From Nosema muscidifuracis (lineage: Eukaryota; Microsporidia; Nosematidae): 64,000 bases of DNA. Where the stretch lies: assembly GCA_028335825.1 (NCBI GenBank), contig JAIOKI010000010.1, forward strand, positions 248,001-312,000, in the 5' to 3' direction. Both the position numbers and the translations under genes were made by a program. Every line of letters begins with the position of its first letter. Positions within the stretch are counted from its first letter, which is position 1. Of this stretch, positions 34,241 to 43,418 are shown piece after piece. The notes beneath the pieces were generated by a model. The model was not told the DNA's origin, searched no databases, and worked only from the letters and a program-made list of their open reading frames with translations.

Positions 34241-35146
34241 TTAATCTTTTTGATAAAGTGAATTAAGCATTTGTATAGTTCTTGGACTATAGTTATATAT
34301 CAATAATCTTTGTGTATCAAGCAAAAGATCATCTCTTACCCTCATAATACTTCCAGGATTACCAAACTTTCCTACATAATCAGGTGCACCCCATACAGTC
34401 ACTACATTTTTATCGGGATGATGAAATTTGTATCCTTCAAATGCGAATTGATGAGATCTAATTATATTTGAAAGATCATTGCATTCTAAAAATGTATTTG
34501 TGACATCACTACCATAAAGATGACCAAGTCCCCTTGTACTTATTCCAAATCCTTTCTGCTCATAAGGATCACTCCATACGATATCTTCAAATTCATCCTT
34601 TACATTAATTTGTTGACATCTGTTAATTCTTTTTAATTTATCCATGGATATAGTCTTAGGAGATATCCCTCCATGTACACACAACACTCTTCCATCTATT
34701 ATACATCCAACATTAAAATATACAAAAACTTCACATAATAATCTCCATACATGGACATTATTATATTTGGTAAGTACTTCATGATACAATCCATAAGATT
34801 TACAGACTTTTTTCTGTTCATGATTACCACGTACAAGAAATATATTATTAGGGTACATAATTTTATAGATAAGAAGAAGAAATATACATTCAGTAGAATA
34901 TTCACCTCTATCAACATAGTCCCCTAAAAAAATATATTTTGTATCCTTAGGGATTCCATCTATCTTAAATATCCCTACTAGATCGAATATTTGACCATGA
35001 ATATCTCCACATACAGAAACAGGAGAATTTATTACTGGGAAATTGGGTTCTTTAATTAAAATTTCTATTGATTTTTCACAGATTTCTTTTATTTCTCTAA
35101 TTTCCAGTAATTTTAGATTCAAAATTTTATTAATATATTTTTCCAT
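34241..35146 (-). CDS. PP2A-family Ser/Thr phosphatase, PP4/PP6/Sit4-like (301 aa)
   Basis: A metal-dependent protein phosphatase catalytic subunit of the PPP family. Signature motifs: CGDIHGQ, FLGDYVDRGEYS, LVRGNHE, CVHGGISP, WSDP and RSHQFAFEGYK. The VTVWGAPDY variant points to the PP4/PP6/Sit4 subgroup rather than PP1 or PP2A. The usual APNYCYRCGN is changed to APDYVGKFGN, and there is no C-terminal YFL methylation tail. I choose the ATG at 35146 over one 30 bp upstream because CCCC touches it directly. Its function in microsporidia is inferred from the family. Confidence 0.92.
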   Translation of the reverse strand: MEKYINKILNLKLLEIREIKEICEKSIEILIKEPNFPVINSPVSVCGDIHGQIFDLVGIFKIDGIPKDTKYIFLGDYVDRGEYSTECIFLLLIYKIMYPNNIFLVRGNHEQKKVCKSYGLYHEVLTKYNNVHVWRLLCEVFVYFNVGCIIDGRVLCVHGGISPKTISMDKLKRINRCQQINVKDEFEDIVWSDPYEQKGFGISTRGLGHLYGSDVTNTFLECNDLSNIIRSHQFAFEGYKFHHPDKNVVTVWGAPDYVGKFGNPGSIMRVRDDLLLDTQRLLIYNYSPRTIQMLNSLYQKD

Positions 35147-35150
35147 GGGG
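35147..35150 (-). promoter_or_regulatory. CCCC start box of the phosphatase gene
   Basis: On minus, TTTTACCCC is followed immediately by ATG. It decides the start at 35146. Confidence 0.7.
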
Positions 35151-35355
35151 TAAAAGTATTTAATAATAAACATCAAAAAAACATTTGAATGTTTTTAATT
35201 GATCAATTCTTGTATTTATTGATAATACAATCATTTTTTTGTTTGTTTTTTTTAATAATATTATTTCTAAAATATTAGAATGAATGAAATTTTTTATAAA
35301 AAAAATCGAATTTTATTGATCCATTTACCTATAAATTTAATCCATAAAATTGATT

Positions 35356-35886
35356 ATGAAATTACCAGATATAAATACAATGGTTACAAAATTATTATAT
35401 AAATCTGAAACATACAATAATACAATACTTAAGTCAGGATTGATTCTTCGTATACGAAGTATACTCGATCTGAGATATAAATATTCAACTGAATGGTCTC
35501 TTTTATTTTCAACATATGAACATGGATTTTCTTATAAAAAAATGCTATCCTGTTTTCAAGAAAAAGCAAAGCCTTTTATTCTTGTATGTATGGACTCTAA
35601 TCAAAGAATATTCTGTGTATATTTTGAAGAACACCTTGTACTTAATTTAAAGCCCTATGGATTAAGAAAAATTATTTTGTTCAATGAAGATTGTATGATA
35701 AGAATGGGATGTAATGATATCAAAATCATTTGCACAGAAGACTATTTGGCATTTGGATGTACAGAAGAAGGATTGTTCAAGATATTTATAGATAGTAAAC
35801 TTACTAAGGGAGAGGAATCTGTGTTTAGTAAAGATGTAACCAAATTCGAAATCAAGTATTTAGAAATATGGAATATTATCGAATAG
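35356..35886 (+). CDS. TLDc-domain protein (176 aa)
   Basis: Almost the whole protein is a TLDc domain, the fold of OXR1/NCOA7-type proteins that in other eukaryotes bind the V-ATPase or act in oxidative-stress resistance. Visible features: LDLRYKYSTEWSLLFSTYEHGFS (LR.RY...WSLLFST..HG.S pattern), FILVCMDSNQRIFCVYFEE, LAFGCTEEGLFKIFID, and the terminal FEIKYLEIWNI (F.I..LE.W pattern). No CCC box precedes it. A TTG six bases upstream is in frame, but the ATG at 35356 is preferred. It is transcribed divergently from the phosphatase, about 210 bp apart. The cellular role is not known. Confidence 0.8.
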   Translation: MKLPDINTMVTKLLYKSETYNNTILKSGLILRIRSILDLRYKYSTEWSLLFSTYEHGFSYKKMLSCFQEKAKPFILVCMDSNQRIFCVYFEEHLVLNLKPYGLRKIILFNEDCMIRMGCNDIKIICTEDYLAFGCTEEGLFKIFIDSKLTKGEESVFSKDVTKFEIKYLEIWNIIE

Positions 35887-36002
35887 ATCTTAGTGAATTA
35901 GTTGTATATGACTTTTATAAATTTTTAAACATTTAATAATAGTTTTAAATATTCAAGGACGCTTTTAAATTTTTTTTTTGTCGAATTTATTTTTAACCCC
36001 AA

Positions 36003-36296
36003 ATGATAGACGGAATATCTTTGTACTCAGGACGAGCCATACCAAAAGGATCATCAACAGTTAGAATTACAAATGATGGTAAACAGCAATTAACTGCTAA
36101 CAGAAAAGAGAGAAGTTTAATGTCTAGGAAGATTAATCCAAAATTAATTAAATGGACCATTCCAAGTAGAGTAGAGCGTAAGAAACATGAATTATTTACT
36201 TCATTACAAAAGAATATTCCAAGACCTGCTAAGATTGAAAGAGGATTTAAGAATATTAGTGCTGATACTGTTAAAGATATGAAGAATGATAATTAA
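36003..36296 (+). CDS. RPL24: 60S ribosomal protein eL24 (97 aa)
   Basis: A large-subunit ribosomal protein. The eL24 pattern is visible: [11 protein letters not shown] (compare SFSG.KIYPG), then a DGK strand, then [19 protein letters not shown] (compare NPR.I.WTVLFR..HKK). A C-terminal [17 protein letters not shown] segment matches the RPI.GASLDLI part of the yeast protein. It is shorter than yeast eL24 (155 aa). The zinc-binding cysteines known from archaeal eL24 are absent, as in yeast. CCCC ends 2 bp before the ATG. Confidence 0.88.
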   Translation: MIDGISLYSGRAIPKGSSTVRITNDGKQQLTANRKERSLMSRKINPKLIKWTIPSRVERKKHELFTSLQKNIPRPAKIERGFKNISADTVKDMKNDN

Positions 36297-36368
36297 ATTA
36301 TTATGAACAATTATTTTATCATTATAGTAAATTCAATATTCGTTATTTAAATAAAATTATTTATTAAT

Positions 36369-37256
36369 TTAGTAATTACTTATGCTTATAATAGAGTGAA
36401 CTGGGAATCTAGCGCCATATTTAAATAATCTGAGTACAGAACTATAGATAGGTTGTGCTTTCACTCTAGGTGTATTAATAGAAATTATAAAATCTCTTTC
36501 TGTATTATTAAGTACATCCATATAAGTATTTAAAGTATTTCTTTGTTCACTTCCTTCTTTCTTGTAATTGCTTAATTTAGTAAAAGCCTTCTTCATTAAT
36601 ATAGTATCATTATTAGACATAGCATTAATAGTACCAGCTAAGAAAACAATATTATTTTTAATATCAGGTGTATTCTCTATATCATAAAGAATTGAAGCAA
36701 GTTCGAGACTATCTACTAAGCTTTTAGTACTATATAGATTTATATTGATTACAGTAAACCTAAATCCTTTAGTTTTGTGAGTAAAGAGAGCCCATGAAGC
36801 AAATGTGTTTTTTACTACAGGATCATTAGTCTTAAACACTCCTGCTTTCTCGAAATTTAATTCTTCTGTGTCATAAACTATAGGATTGTATGTTTCGAAT
36901 CCATTAGTAGGATCAGTAATTAAAGATTGAATACCATCAGCTATTCCATAATGAGGAAGAACACGATTTTCTAATTCAGTCAACTGTTGTTTGGTAACCT
37001 CTTGTAAAGCCATTATGGGAACATGTGTATTATCCAATAACTGAATTGTTTCATTAATTTGATTCTCAGAATCTAATGCCTCTTTCTTCTCCAAATTGTA
37101 TGTGATTATACTGAAATCTCCCACATTTTTAACATCAACAGCTTTACCGTGATCTTTAAGATACCCAACTATATCCTTATGACCGTCTTGTAATTCAGGG
37201 TCGTATTTCGATACTACGTATGAGAATACTGTATTTATTATAAAGAGCAAGATCAT
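36369..37256 (-). CDS. Secreted EEP-fold protein, probably catalytically dead (295 aa)
   Basis: Residues 1-16 (MILLFIINTVFSYVVS) look like a signal peptide. The rest resembles the endonuclease/exonuclease/phosphatase superfamily (nSMase/DNase I-like): FSIITYNL (Asn), IMALQEVT (Glu), RFTVININLYS, and a late RDFIISI Asp. Two hallmark positions differ: the usual GD.N is AGTINA here, and the usual SDH is FPVHSI. Loss of both aspartates argues for a pseudoenzyme or altered chemistry. Export to the parasite surface or host is inference. There is no CCC box before its ATG. It converges with eL24, with about 70 bp between the stops. Confidence 0.72.
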   Translation of the reverse strand: MILLFIINTVFSYVVSKYDPELQDGHKDIVGYLKDHGKAVDVKNVGDFSIITYNLEKKEALDSENQINETIQLLDNTHVPIMALQEVTKQQLTELENRVLPHYGIADGIQSLITDPTNGFETYNPIVYDTEELNFEKAGVFKTNDPVVKNTFASWALFTHKTKGFRFTVININLYSTKSLVDSLELASILYDIENTPDIKNNIVFLAGTINAMSNNDTILMKKAFTKLSNYKKEGSEQRNTLNTYMDVLNNTERDFIISINTPRVKAQPIYSSVLRLFKYGARFPVHSIISISNY

Positions 37257-37533
37257 TGTTTTTTTGATTTGCTTCTCTTAAATAGTTCCTAATGAAACTG
37301 TTTCATATTTAAAACATGTCGAGGTTTTTAATGCATAAAAAAATATTTTATTTATAGTAAGACGCATAAAAATAATAAAATTAAGAACATTCTATTTTAT
37401 TATGGAACAATTTAATTATTTAATTAATTTTTTTTGCATTAATTCATTATAATGTTTTGAAAATTGAGCAACAGATCAATTTTATGAAACAATTGAATCA
37501 AAATAGACAAATTAATATACCATAATAATAAGG

Positions 37534-38826
37534 ATGAAAAATGTCAAAGAATTGGAAATTAAAATTAGATTTATAAGTGATCTATTTGAAAAGTCTAATG
37601 AAAAGGAAGTAGATAAAAATTATAATTCTAAAAAAAATACAACAAAATTAATAAATTCCAATAATGAGAGAAAAGACAGTGCAGTCAAATTTAATAATTT
37701 TGAATTTGATATAGAAAGAAATAATAATAATTCTTTAGATTCAAAATTCACTTTAGATGAAAATTTATGTAAAAGCCATATTGATACTAAAAAAAACTCA
37801 TCAAATGAAAATTTATGTAAAAGCAATATTGATACTAAAAAAGACTCATCAAATGAAAATTTATCAGGAGATTATAATGGTAATACAGTAATTAAAAATG
37901 ATTTATCGAATTTGAATAAATTTGAAATTACTGATGAAGTATTTGGATTTGAGAATGAAGATAAGAATCCATACAACTTTTCAGAAATTATTTCTACGGA
38001 TAATTCGTTATGTGATATTAAGATTTATAATGATTCAAAAAATAATATATTACAGAAAGACGAAACATTAATTAACATATCTGAAACAAAATATTTAGAT
38101 AATTATTGGGATGTATCAATATTGCCATATTCATATTATCTTAGTAAAATAAGAAAGGATCAGAATAAAAGAAGGTATTTGTATAAAGCTAGTAGAGCAG
38201 AATCTTTAGATCTATTAAAGATATCTCCAAGAAAAATAAGTCTTATTATCACCCAAATTGATTTATTTCTTATTAGAAATATCAAGCCTGCTGATTTACT
38301 AAATTCTCCTTCAAGTATATCATATATGAGAAACAAGAATAATGGGTTAATGAATTTTGTATCTTCTCTTATTGACAAACAAGAATATCAAAGATATTTT
38401 ATTAAGGTACTCAAGCATCTTAAGAATCTTAAAAATTATAATTCACAGGAATGCATTACGAATGCATTTCTACGACACAAATTAAGCTATAAAATTTTAT
38501 CAAAAATATCTACCGATTTTAAGTCTTATGCTTCTATTAAAAAATATATAGAATATCATGGAGATATATTAATATATCCATTTGATTTATTTATTAAGGA
38601 TATAGAAGATACAAATAATAATATAAATAATTCAGATGCTTCTATGAGATTTTGTAGATTAGTTGAGATGATGGTTAGATTACAAAATAAAAATGATGGT
38701 GATATGTTTAAGAAGATTGATAAAAAGAAAGAACATTTTTTGTTGTACAAAATTTTTATAAATTTATATGAGAATAGAGTAGATGAAGATGAGATGAAAG
38801 ATGACATGTTTATTTTATATTTGTAA
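37534..38826 (+). CDS. Divergent RasGEF (CDC25-homology)-like protein (430 aa)
   Basis: The N-terminal 190 residues are Asn/Ser/Lys-rich and hold a 19-residue in-frame repeat (ENLCKSHIDTKKNSSN-like, about 2.3 units at 37757-37865). The C-terminal 230 residues resemble a Ras guanine-nucleotide exchange domain. Evidence is SPRKISLIITQIDLFLIRNI followed by KPADLL (compare A.QLT.I....F..I.P.ELL), FVSSLI, a long helix with LKHLKNLKNYNSQECI (compare the LNNFNS.. region), and ILIYPFDLFIKDIED (compare the IP....FL.DL region). If real it would activate a small GTPase. The call rests on pattern matching over a low-identity region. Confidence 0.5.
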   Translation: MKNVKELEIKIRFISDLFEKSNEKEVDKNYNSKKNTTKLINSNNERKDSAVKFNNFEFDIERNNNNSLDSKFTLDENLCKSHIDTKKNSSNENLCKSNIDTKKDSSNENLSGDYNGNTVIKNDLSNLNKFEITDEVFGFENEDKNPYNFSEIISTDNSLCDIKIYNDSKNNILQKDETLINISETKYLDNYWDVSILPYSYYLSKIRKDQNKRRYLYKASRAESLDLLKISPRKISLIITQIDLFLIRNIKPADLLNSPSSISYMRNKNNGLMNFVSSLIDKQEYQRYFIKVLKHLKNLKNYNSQECITNAFLRHKLSYKILSKISTDFKSYASIKKYIEYHGDILIYPFDLFIKDIEDTNNNINNSDASMRFCRLVEMMVRLQNKNDGDMFKKIDKKKEHFLLYKIFINLYENRVDEDEMKDDMFILYL

Positions 38827-38944
38827 TAAGATGATTTTTAAGTATGTATATAATTTTAATAGAATATTTTTTTACTTAAAAATTATATATTGAATCTATC
38901 TTACTGTAGCAAAAGAGTTTCTTTCAAATATTTTCTACCCCACT

Positions 38945-39499
38945 ATGCCAATAATAATATTATTGAATGATACTAAGAAATATCTTGATGATATTAGTAC
39001 CAAGATGGGATCAAGTTATGATATAGAGATACATAAAGGTGCCTTTACTGATACCAAAAGTATTCTATCTAATATGAATTTGAATAAGTTATACATTCTT
39101 CTCAATTGTGATATCAAGCCATACAGATATGTTGTATATACTCTAGCTAAGAAACAAGAAGCTGCTTATTGTATTCTTACTACAGAATCTCTTTCTACAG
39201 CTAAGCATGATAATCCTTATATTTTAGTAGATGAATCTTTAGATGTAGAGAAGATTAATGAAATATTTAAAAATACACTCAAGTGTAGTACAGCTCATAA
39301 GAAAAAGTTAGTAAATAATAATAATTATCTTAGTTCTGTTAAGACTATTATTAATAAAGTCAATAATGATTATACAAATGTCATTCAGACTATATTAAAA
39401 GACTGTGAGCATAAACTATTAAGAATGCTTAGTATCAATCCTATAGATGTTAATGAAGTGGAACATACTTATAGAAAAATGATAGATAATGAAATATAA
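38945..39499 (+). CDS. Conserved-looking protein, possibly L7Ae-like fold (184 aa)
   Basis: CCCC (38938-38941) lies 3 bp before the ATG, so this is a real gene. I do not recognise it with certainty. The middle (KLYILLNCDIKPYRYVVYTL, then AAYCILTTESL) faintly recalls L7Ae/eL8-type RNA-binding proteins, which have a L.I..D..P......L....VPY.IV pattern. The usual basic kink-turn surface is not obvious. The C-terminus is helical and charged. No signal peptide or membrane segment is present. Confidence 0.7.
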   Translation: MPIIILLNDTKKYLDDISTKMGSSYDIEIHKGAFTDTKSILSNMNLNKLYILLNCDIKPYRYVVYTLAKKQEAAYCILTTESLSTAKHDNPYILVDESLDVEKINEIFKNTLKCSTAHKKKLVNNNNYLSSVKTIINKVNNDYTNVIQTILKDCEHKLLRMLSINPIDVNEVEHTYRKMIDNEI

Positions 39500-39881
39500 A
39501 ATTTAACCATCAAATATCCCAATATTTTTAGAGTCATTTCTTTTTTTATGATCTAAATATAATATTTTTAAAATTAACATTATATACTAAACTATGATAA
39601 TTAATCAAAGATTAATATAATTTGTCTAACTAAAAGATTATATCTCACTAAATATAATATACTAAAATATGATAATTTATCAAATTAAGATAATATATCT
39701 CACTAAATATGTCAAATCTTTCTCAAAATAATTAATCAAAACAATTAATTAAAAAATGTCCACAAATAAAAATTGACAATTTGTTTATGTCATTAATTTC
39801 GACCAATCTTATATGATATATGAATATATAAATATATTATCAATATATCATTTTTTTGTATATTTATTTCAAAAATTTTAT

Positions 39882-39885
39882 CCCC
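39882..39885 (+). promoter_or_regulatory. CCCC start box of the alpha/beta hydrolase gene
   Basis: CCCC lies 3 bp before the ATG at 39889 and argues against the in-frame TTG at 39856. Confidence 0.65.
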
Positions 39886-39888
39886 TAT

Positions 39889-40995
39889 ATGGTTACATCC
39901 TTACTTAAAGGACTTTTTTTCTTGTTATGTAGTGCTAATAGATATAGCATTATTTTCTTTTATATGATATATTATTTTATTAAAAGTCCTTCTAAACCAT
40001 TCTTACAATATCACAAATCTAAAGAAGCGTGTGTAAGGAAGATGACAAGTTTACATGAAAAATACAGGACTATGTTTATAACAGAATTCGGGATATTACA
40101 GTCTTTCTTACAATTACACAGAATAGTTAAAAAAATATCTAGACAGAGTGTTAGAGTAAGAGTACCCTATAATGCAGAGATAGTCCTTGATATAGTAAAT
40201 AATGTATCAAAAAAGAATGTTTTACTTGTACATGGATTTAATGGATCATCTAGTAGTAAATATATTGTAGGACTATGTCATTATTTTAATAAAGAAGGAT
40301 ACAGAATATTCTGCTTTAATGCTAGAGGTACTAAAGAAGTTCTTAATAATGAAATATTTTTTCATATAGGATGGACTGTTGATCTAAAAGTAGCTGTAGA
40401 ATTTATATTACATAATTATTCAGGATCTCTTGAGTTATATGGATTTAGTATGGGAGCTAGTTGGGTTACTAAATATTTAGGAGAACAAAAATTAAATAAA
40501 AGAATTATTAAGGGGGGAGCTATTTGTTTACCATTTGATTTTTATAAGATAGAAGATTGGATGAAAAAGACTTACAAACAAAGATTTTTAAATAGACTTT
40601 TAGCATATAACTTCTGTAAATATATTAGACGTAATAGTGAGACATTTATTAATGCAGGATTAGATGTTAAGAAAGTTTTCAAGTGTAGATCTTTAAGAGA
40701 TATAGATACTCTACTTACACAGAAAGTATTTAATTTTGAGGATATAACTTTATATTACAAGAAAGAGAGCTGTGTACATTATCTTAAGAATATTTCTATA
40801 CCATTCTTAATACTTAATACCAAGGATGATCCTATTATACCCGAATTTATTATTGATAAAAAGGAATGTAATAAAAATAAGAATATTTTATTAGTAATTA
40901 ATCCATGGGGAGGACATTTAGGATTTCTTAAGAATTCACTTAGACATTCTGTAGCAGATGAGATGATTATACAATTTAGTAAGTATTTTAAGTAG
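39889..40995 (+). CDS. YheT-like alpha/beta hydrolase, membrane-anchored (368 aa)
   Basis: A serine hydrolase of the YheT/ABHD1-3 type (lipid or ester substrates in known relatives). The N-terminus holds one long hydrophobic segment (about residues 5-31, SLLKGLFFLLC through IIFFYMIYYF), probably a membrane anchor. The core shows NVLLVHGFNGSS (oxyanion region), FCFNARGTKEV, the nucleophile elbow YGFSMGAS, the late Asp in LNTKDDPIIP, and the His in WGGHLGFL, so the Ser-Asp-His triad is complete. The start at 39889 follows the CCCC box. The substrate is not known. Confidence 0.88.
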   Translation: MVTSLLKGLFFLLCSANRYSIIFFYMIYYFIKSPSKPFLQYHKSKEACVRKMTSLHEKYRTMFITEFGILQSFLQLHRIVKKISRQSVRVRVPYNAEIVLDIVNNVSKKNVLLVHGFNGSSSSKYIVGLCHYFNKEGYRIFCFNARGTKEVLNNEIFFHIGWTVDLKVAVEFILHNYSGSLELYGFSMGASWVTKYLGEQKLNKRIIKGGAICLPFDFYKIEDWMKKTYKQRFLNRLLAYNFCKYIRRNSETFINAGLDVKKVFKCRSLRDIDTLLTQKVFNFEDITLYYKKESCVHYLKNISIPFLILNTKDDPIIPEFIIDKKECNKNKNILLVINPWGGHLGFLKNSLRHSVADEMIIQFSKYFK

Positions 40996-41985
40996 ATAGA
41001 GAATATTATTTTATAAACACAATTTATGTTTTTTGAACTGATATTTATGATTAAGATTTATCAATAAATTTTTCAAATATAATTAACGTACTTAAAATTT
41101 AATTACAATTAAAAAAAATAAAATTAATTACAATTAAAAAAACTATATTTTATTATAATAAAGATCATTAGATTTAATTACAATTGAAAAAATTATATTT
41201 TATTATAATAAAGATCATTAAATTTGATTACAATTAAAAAAAATAAAATTAATTACAATTAAAAAAACTATATTTTATTATAATAAAGATAAAAAAATTT
41301 GATAATAAAAAAGATCATTAGATTTAATAATAATAAAGATCATTAAAATTAATTACAATTAACAAAACTATATTTTTTTATAATAAAGATCATTAAATTT
41401 AATTATCCATTAATTTCTTATTTTAATTTATTTTTAACACGAAGTTTTTAAAAAAATTATTATGAATAATTTTTATCAGAAGAAGTAGCCACTGTAATTC
41501 GTTATATAAATAAAAAACTGCAATTATCAAATATATGATGATAATATTCCATAAAACTACAGGACAGAACTAGATTTTGACAAAAAACTAGAGAAATATT
41601 TTCAATTCAAGTTTTTCAAGCTGACTCTTGAAAGCCTAACTATGTAAAGTTGTGGACACACGAGAAATGCTAAAAAATAGGTAGATTATAAGATTAAGCT
41701 AATTAAGAAGAAGTCAAATCTGTTTATGAGTGAATGAAAACAAAATACCATTCTAATATACATAAATTAAATTTTAAATTAAAGGATAATGAAGTGAAGA
41801 CAACTATCCAGTACTAGAGCTCATAAGAGCAATTAATATAACAGCCCAAAAGGAAAAACATTTAAAACAATATGTTTATCACAAGAACGTCTATCATAGA
41901 AACTAGTTAAATTTTAGGCGTTTCCTTCGTCTAACGTTATAGAATTATAAAAAATTTTAACAAACTTTACAAAATTTATTTTTTA
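40996..41985. repeat. Spacer with a tandem repeat array (about 41085-41405)
   Basis: Units of roughly 57 bp containing AATTACAATTAAAAAAACTA, then TATTTTATTATAATAAAGAT, repeat imperfectly from 41085 to 41405. The remaining part (41420-41960) is less AT-rich and full of stops, with no recognised gene. It may be decayed transposon sequence. Confidence 0.65.
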
Positions 41986-42663
41986 TTAACGTTCTGGTCT
42001 CATTTTTATTTCATATTCCACTTGATCCAGTAGATCAACAAGATCATCCTCTTCCTTTACCATAATACTTCTCCATCCCATTTTAATACCCGTATTAATA
42101 TTATTCTCATTATCATCAAAAAATACTACATTCTCTTTTTTTGTTATACCTAGTACTTTCTCCACAAATAGATATGAATTAAGAAAAGGTTTTCCAAAAT
42201 CTCCTCTACTCTTATCATCTATACAAATAACTCCTTCAAAACAATCTTCAATAAATAAAGCCTTAAGTATAGACCTAGCTCTGCTTTCTAGTCCATTGGT
42301 AAAACACCATTTCCTATAAGGAATATTATTTAATTTATCTCTTAACCTGAAATCCTTTTTTAAATACTTACTGTAATCAAATATTTCTCTAAGATCTTCT
42401 GCTTCTTTAGCACATATATCAAAAATTTTATAAAAGGCACCTCCATACATAGGAGACATTTTTAATATCTCTTCAAAACTAGGTACATTATCTCTGTTTT
42501 TCTTTAGTATGTTATAAACACTTACCCAAGCCTTAACTTCATCTTTGTGCATATGTTTATCCATTTTGTAAAGAGTATGATCAATGTCGAACAAGAAGAT
42601 ATAATCATCTTTTACAGGAGGTATATCTGTATTAGTGATAGTATCATTCATAGGGATGTACAT
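41986..42663 (-). CDS. HAD-family pyrimidine 5'-nucleotidase-like phosphatase, copy 1 (225 aa)
   Basis: Haloacid dehalogenase superfamily, closest in pattern to yeast Sdt1/Phm8 nucleotidases. Motif I is FLFDIDHTLYK (D.D.T), motif II FTNG, motif III Lys in GDFGKPF, and motif IV VVFFDDNENN. A helical cap lies at about residues 35-110. Two starts are possible, 42663 and 42651, each with a CCC box just upstream (42666-42668 and 42653-42655). A paralogue follows at 43419-44174. Dephosphorylation of nucleotides is inferred from the family. Confidence 0.88.
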   Translation of the reverse strand: MYIPMNDTITNTDIPPVKDDYIFLFDIDHTLYKMDKHMHKDEVKAWVSVYNILKKNRDNVPSFEEILKMSPMYGGAFYKIFDICAKEAEDLREIFDYSKYLKKDFRLRDKLNNIPYRKWCFTNGLESRARSILKALFIEDCFEGVICIDDKSRGDFGKPFLNSYLFVEKVLGITKKENVVFFDDNENNINTGIKMGWRSIMVKEEDDLVDLLDQVEYEIKMRPER

Positions 42664-42668
42664 AAGGG
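42653..42668 (-). promoter_or_regulatory. Double CCC start boxes at HAD copy 1
   Basis: On minus, ACCCTT-ATG and ATCCCT-ATG occur 12 bp apart in the same frame, so two transcripts differing by four residues are possible. Confidence 0.5.
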
Positions 42669-43418
42669 TATTTAAATCATTGATATTTATACAAAAAAAT
42701 AAATTAAAAAAATATATTTTCTTTTTATTGGATATATATTTTGTTTAAATAATATCAAAATTTTATTTGTAATTTGTTAAAAATATTGTTTTTTTCTATA
42801 CTCGGATTAATTAAATTTTTAACTAATGACTATAATTAGAATTTCATAAAGAGTTAAGTTTTATGAAGAGTTATGGTTTGATAAAGATATAAGTTTGATG
42901 AGGAGTTAAGTTTGATAAAGAACTATGGTTTGATGAAGAGCTATGATTTCATATAGAGTAATGATCATATTAAGAATAATAAATTTATTAAGAATTATGA
43001 TTTCATAGAGAATAATAAATTTATGAAGAATAATAAATTTATTAAGAATTATAATTTCATAAAGAATAATAAATTTGATAAAGAATAATAAATTTGATAA
43101 AGAATAATAATTTCATAAAGAATTAAACTTTATGGATTTTATTGAAAAATATAATTTAAATCTTAAATTTTTGCACCAAAAAGTAAAAAAAAATTACTGA
43201 TATTTCTCTTTTTTATAAATTAAAATTTGACAGCCAAATATTTTTTTTATCAATATTTAGTTGTACGTAAAAACATTTCGTAAAAATTTCATAAAAAATT
43301 TTGAAAATTCATCACTTACTTAATAAGAATCTAATTAAAAATCAATAATAATTAAGTCTATTAACTTAGTAATAATATAATATAATAGAAATGTCTTATT
43401 AGAGTAAAAACTATTTAT
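42664..43418. repeat. Spacer with short GAATAATAAATTTGATAAA-like tandem repeats
   Basis: From about 42840 to 43140 units of about 20-28 bp (AAGAATAATAAATTTGATAA and relatives) recur. No coding potential was seen between the two HAD genes. Confidence 0.65.

Noticed and set aside
37620-38807. Minus-strand frames opposite the RasGEF-like gene
   Set aside because: Antisense shadows of a real plus-strand gene, rich in Leu/Phe/Ser as expected from AT-rich complements.
38945-39499. Firm assignment of the 184-aa protein to ribosomal eL8/L7Ae
   Set aside because: The resemblance is limited to one strand-helix stretch. Length and surface residues do not fit well, so it is kept only as a possibility.
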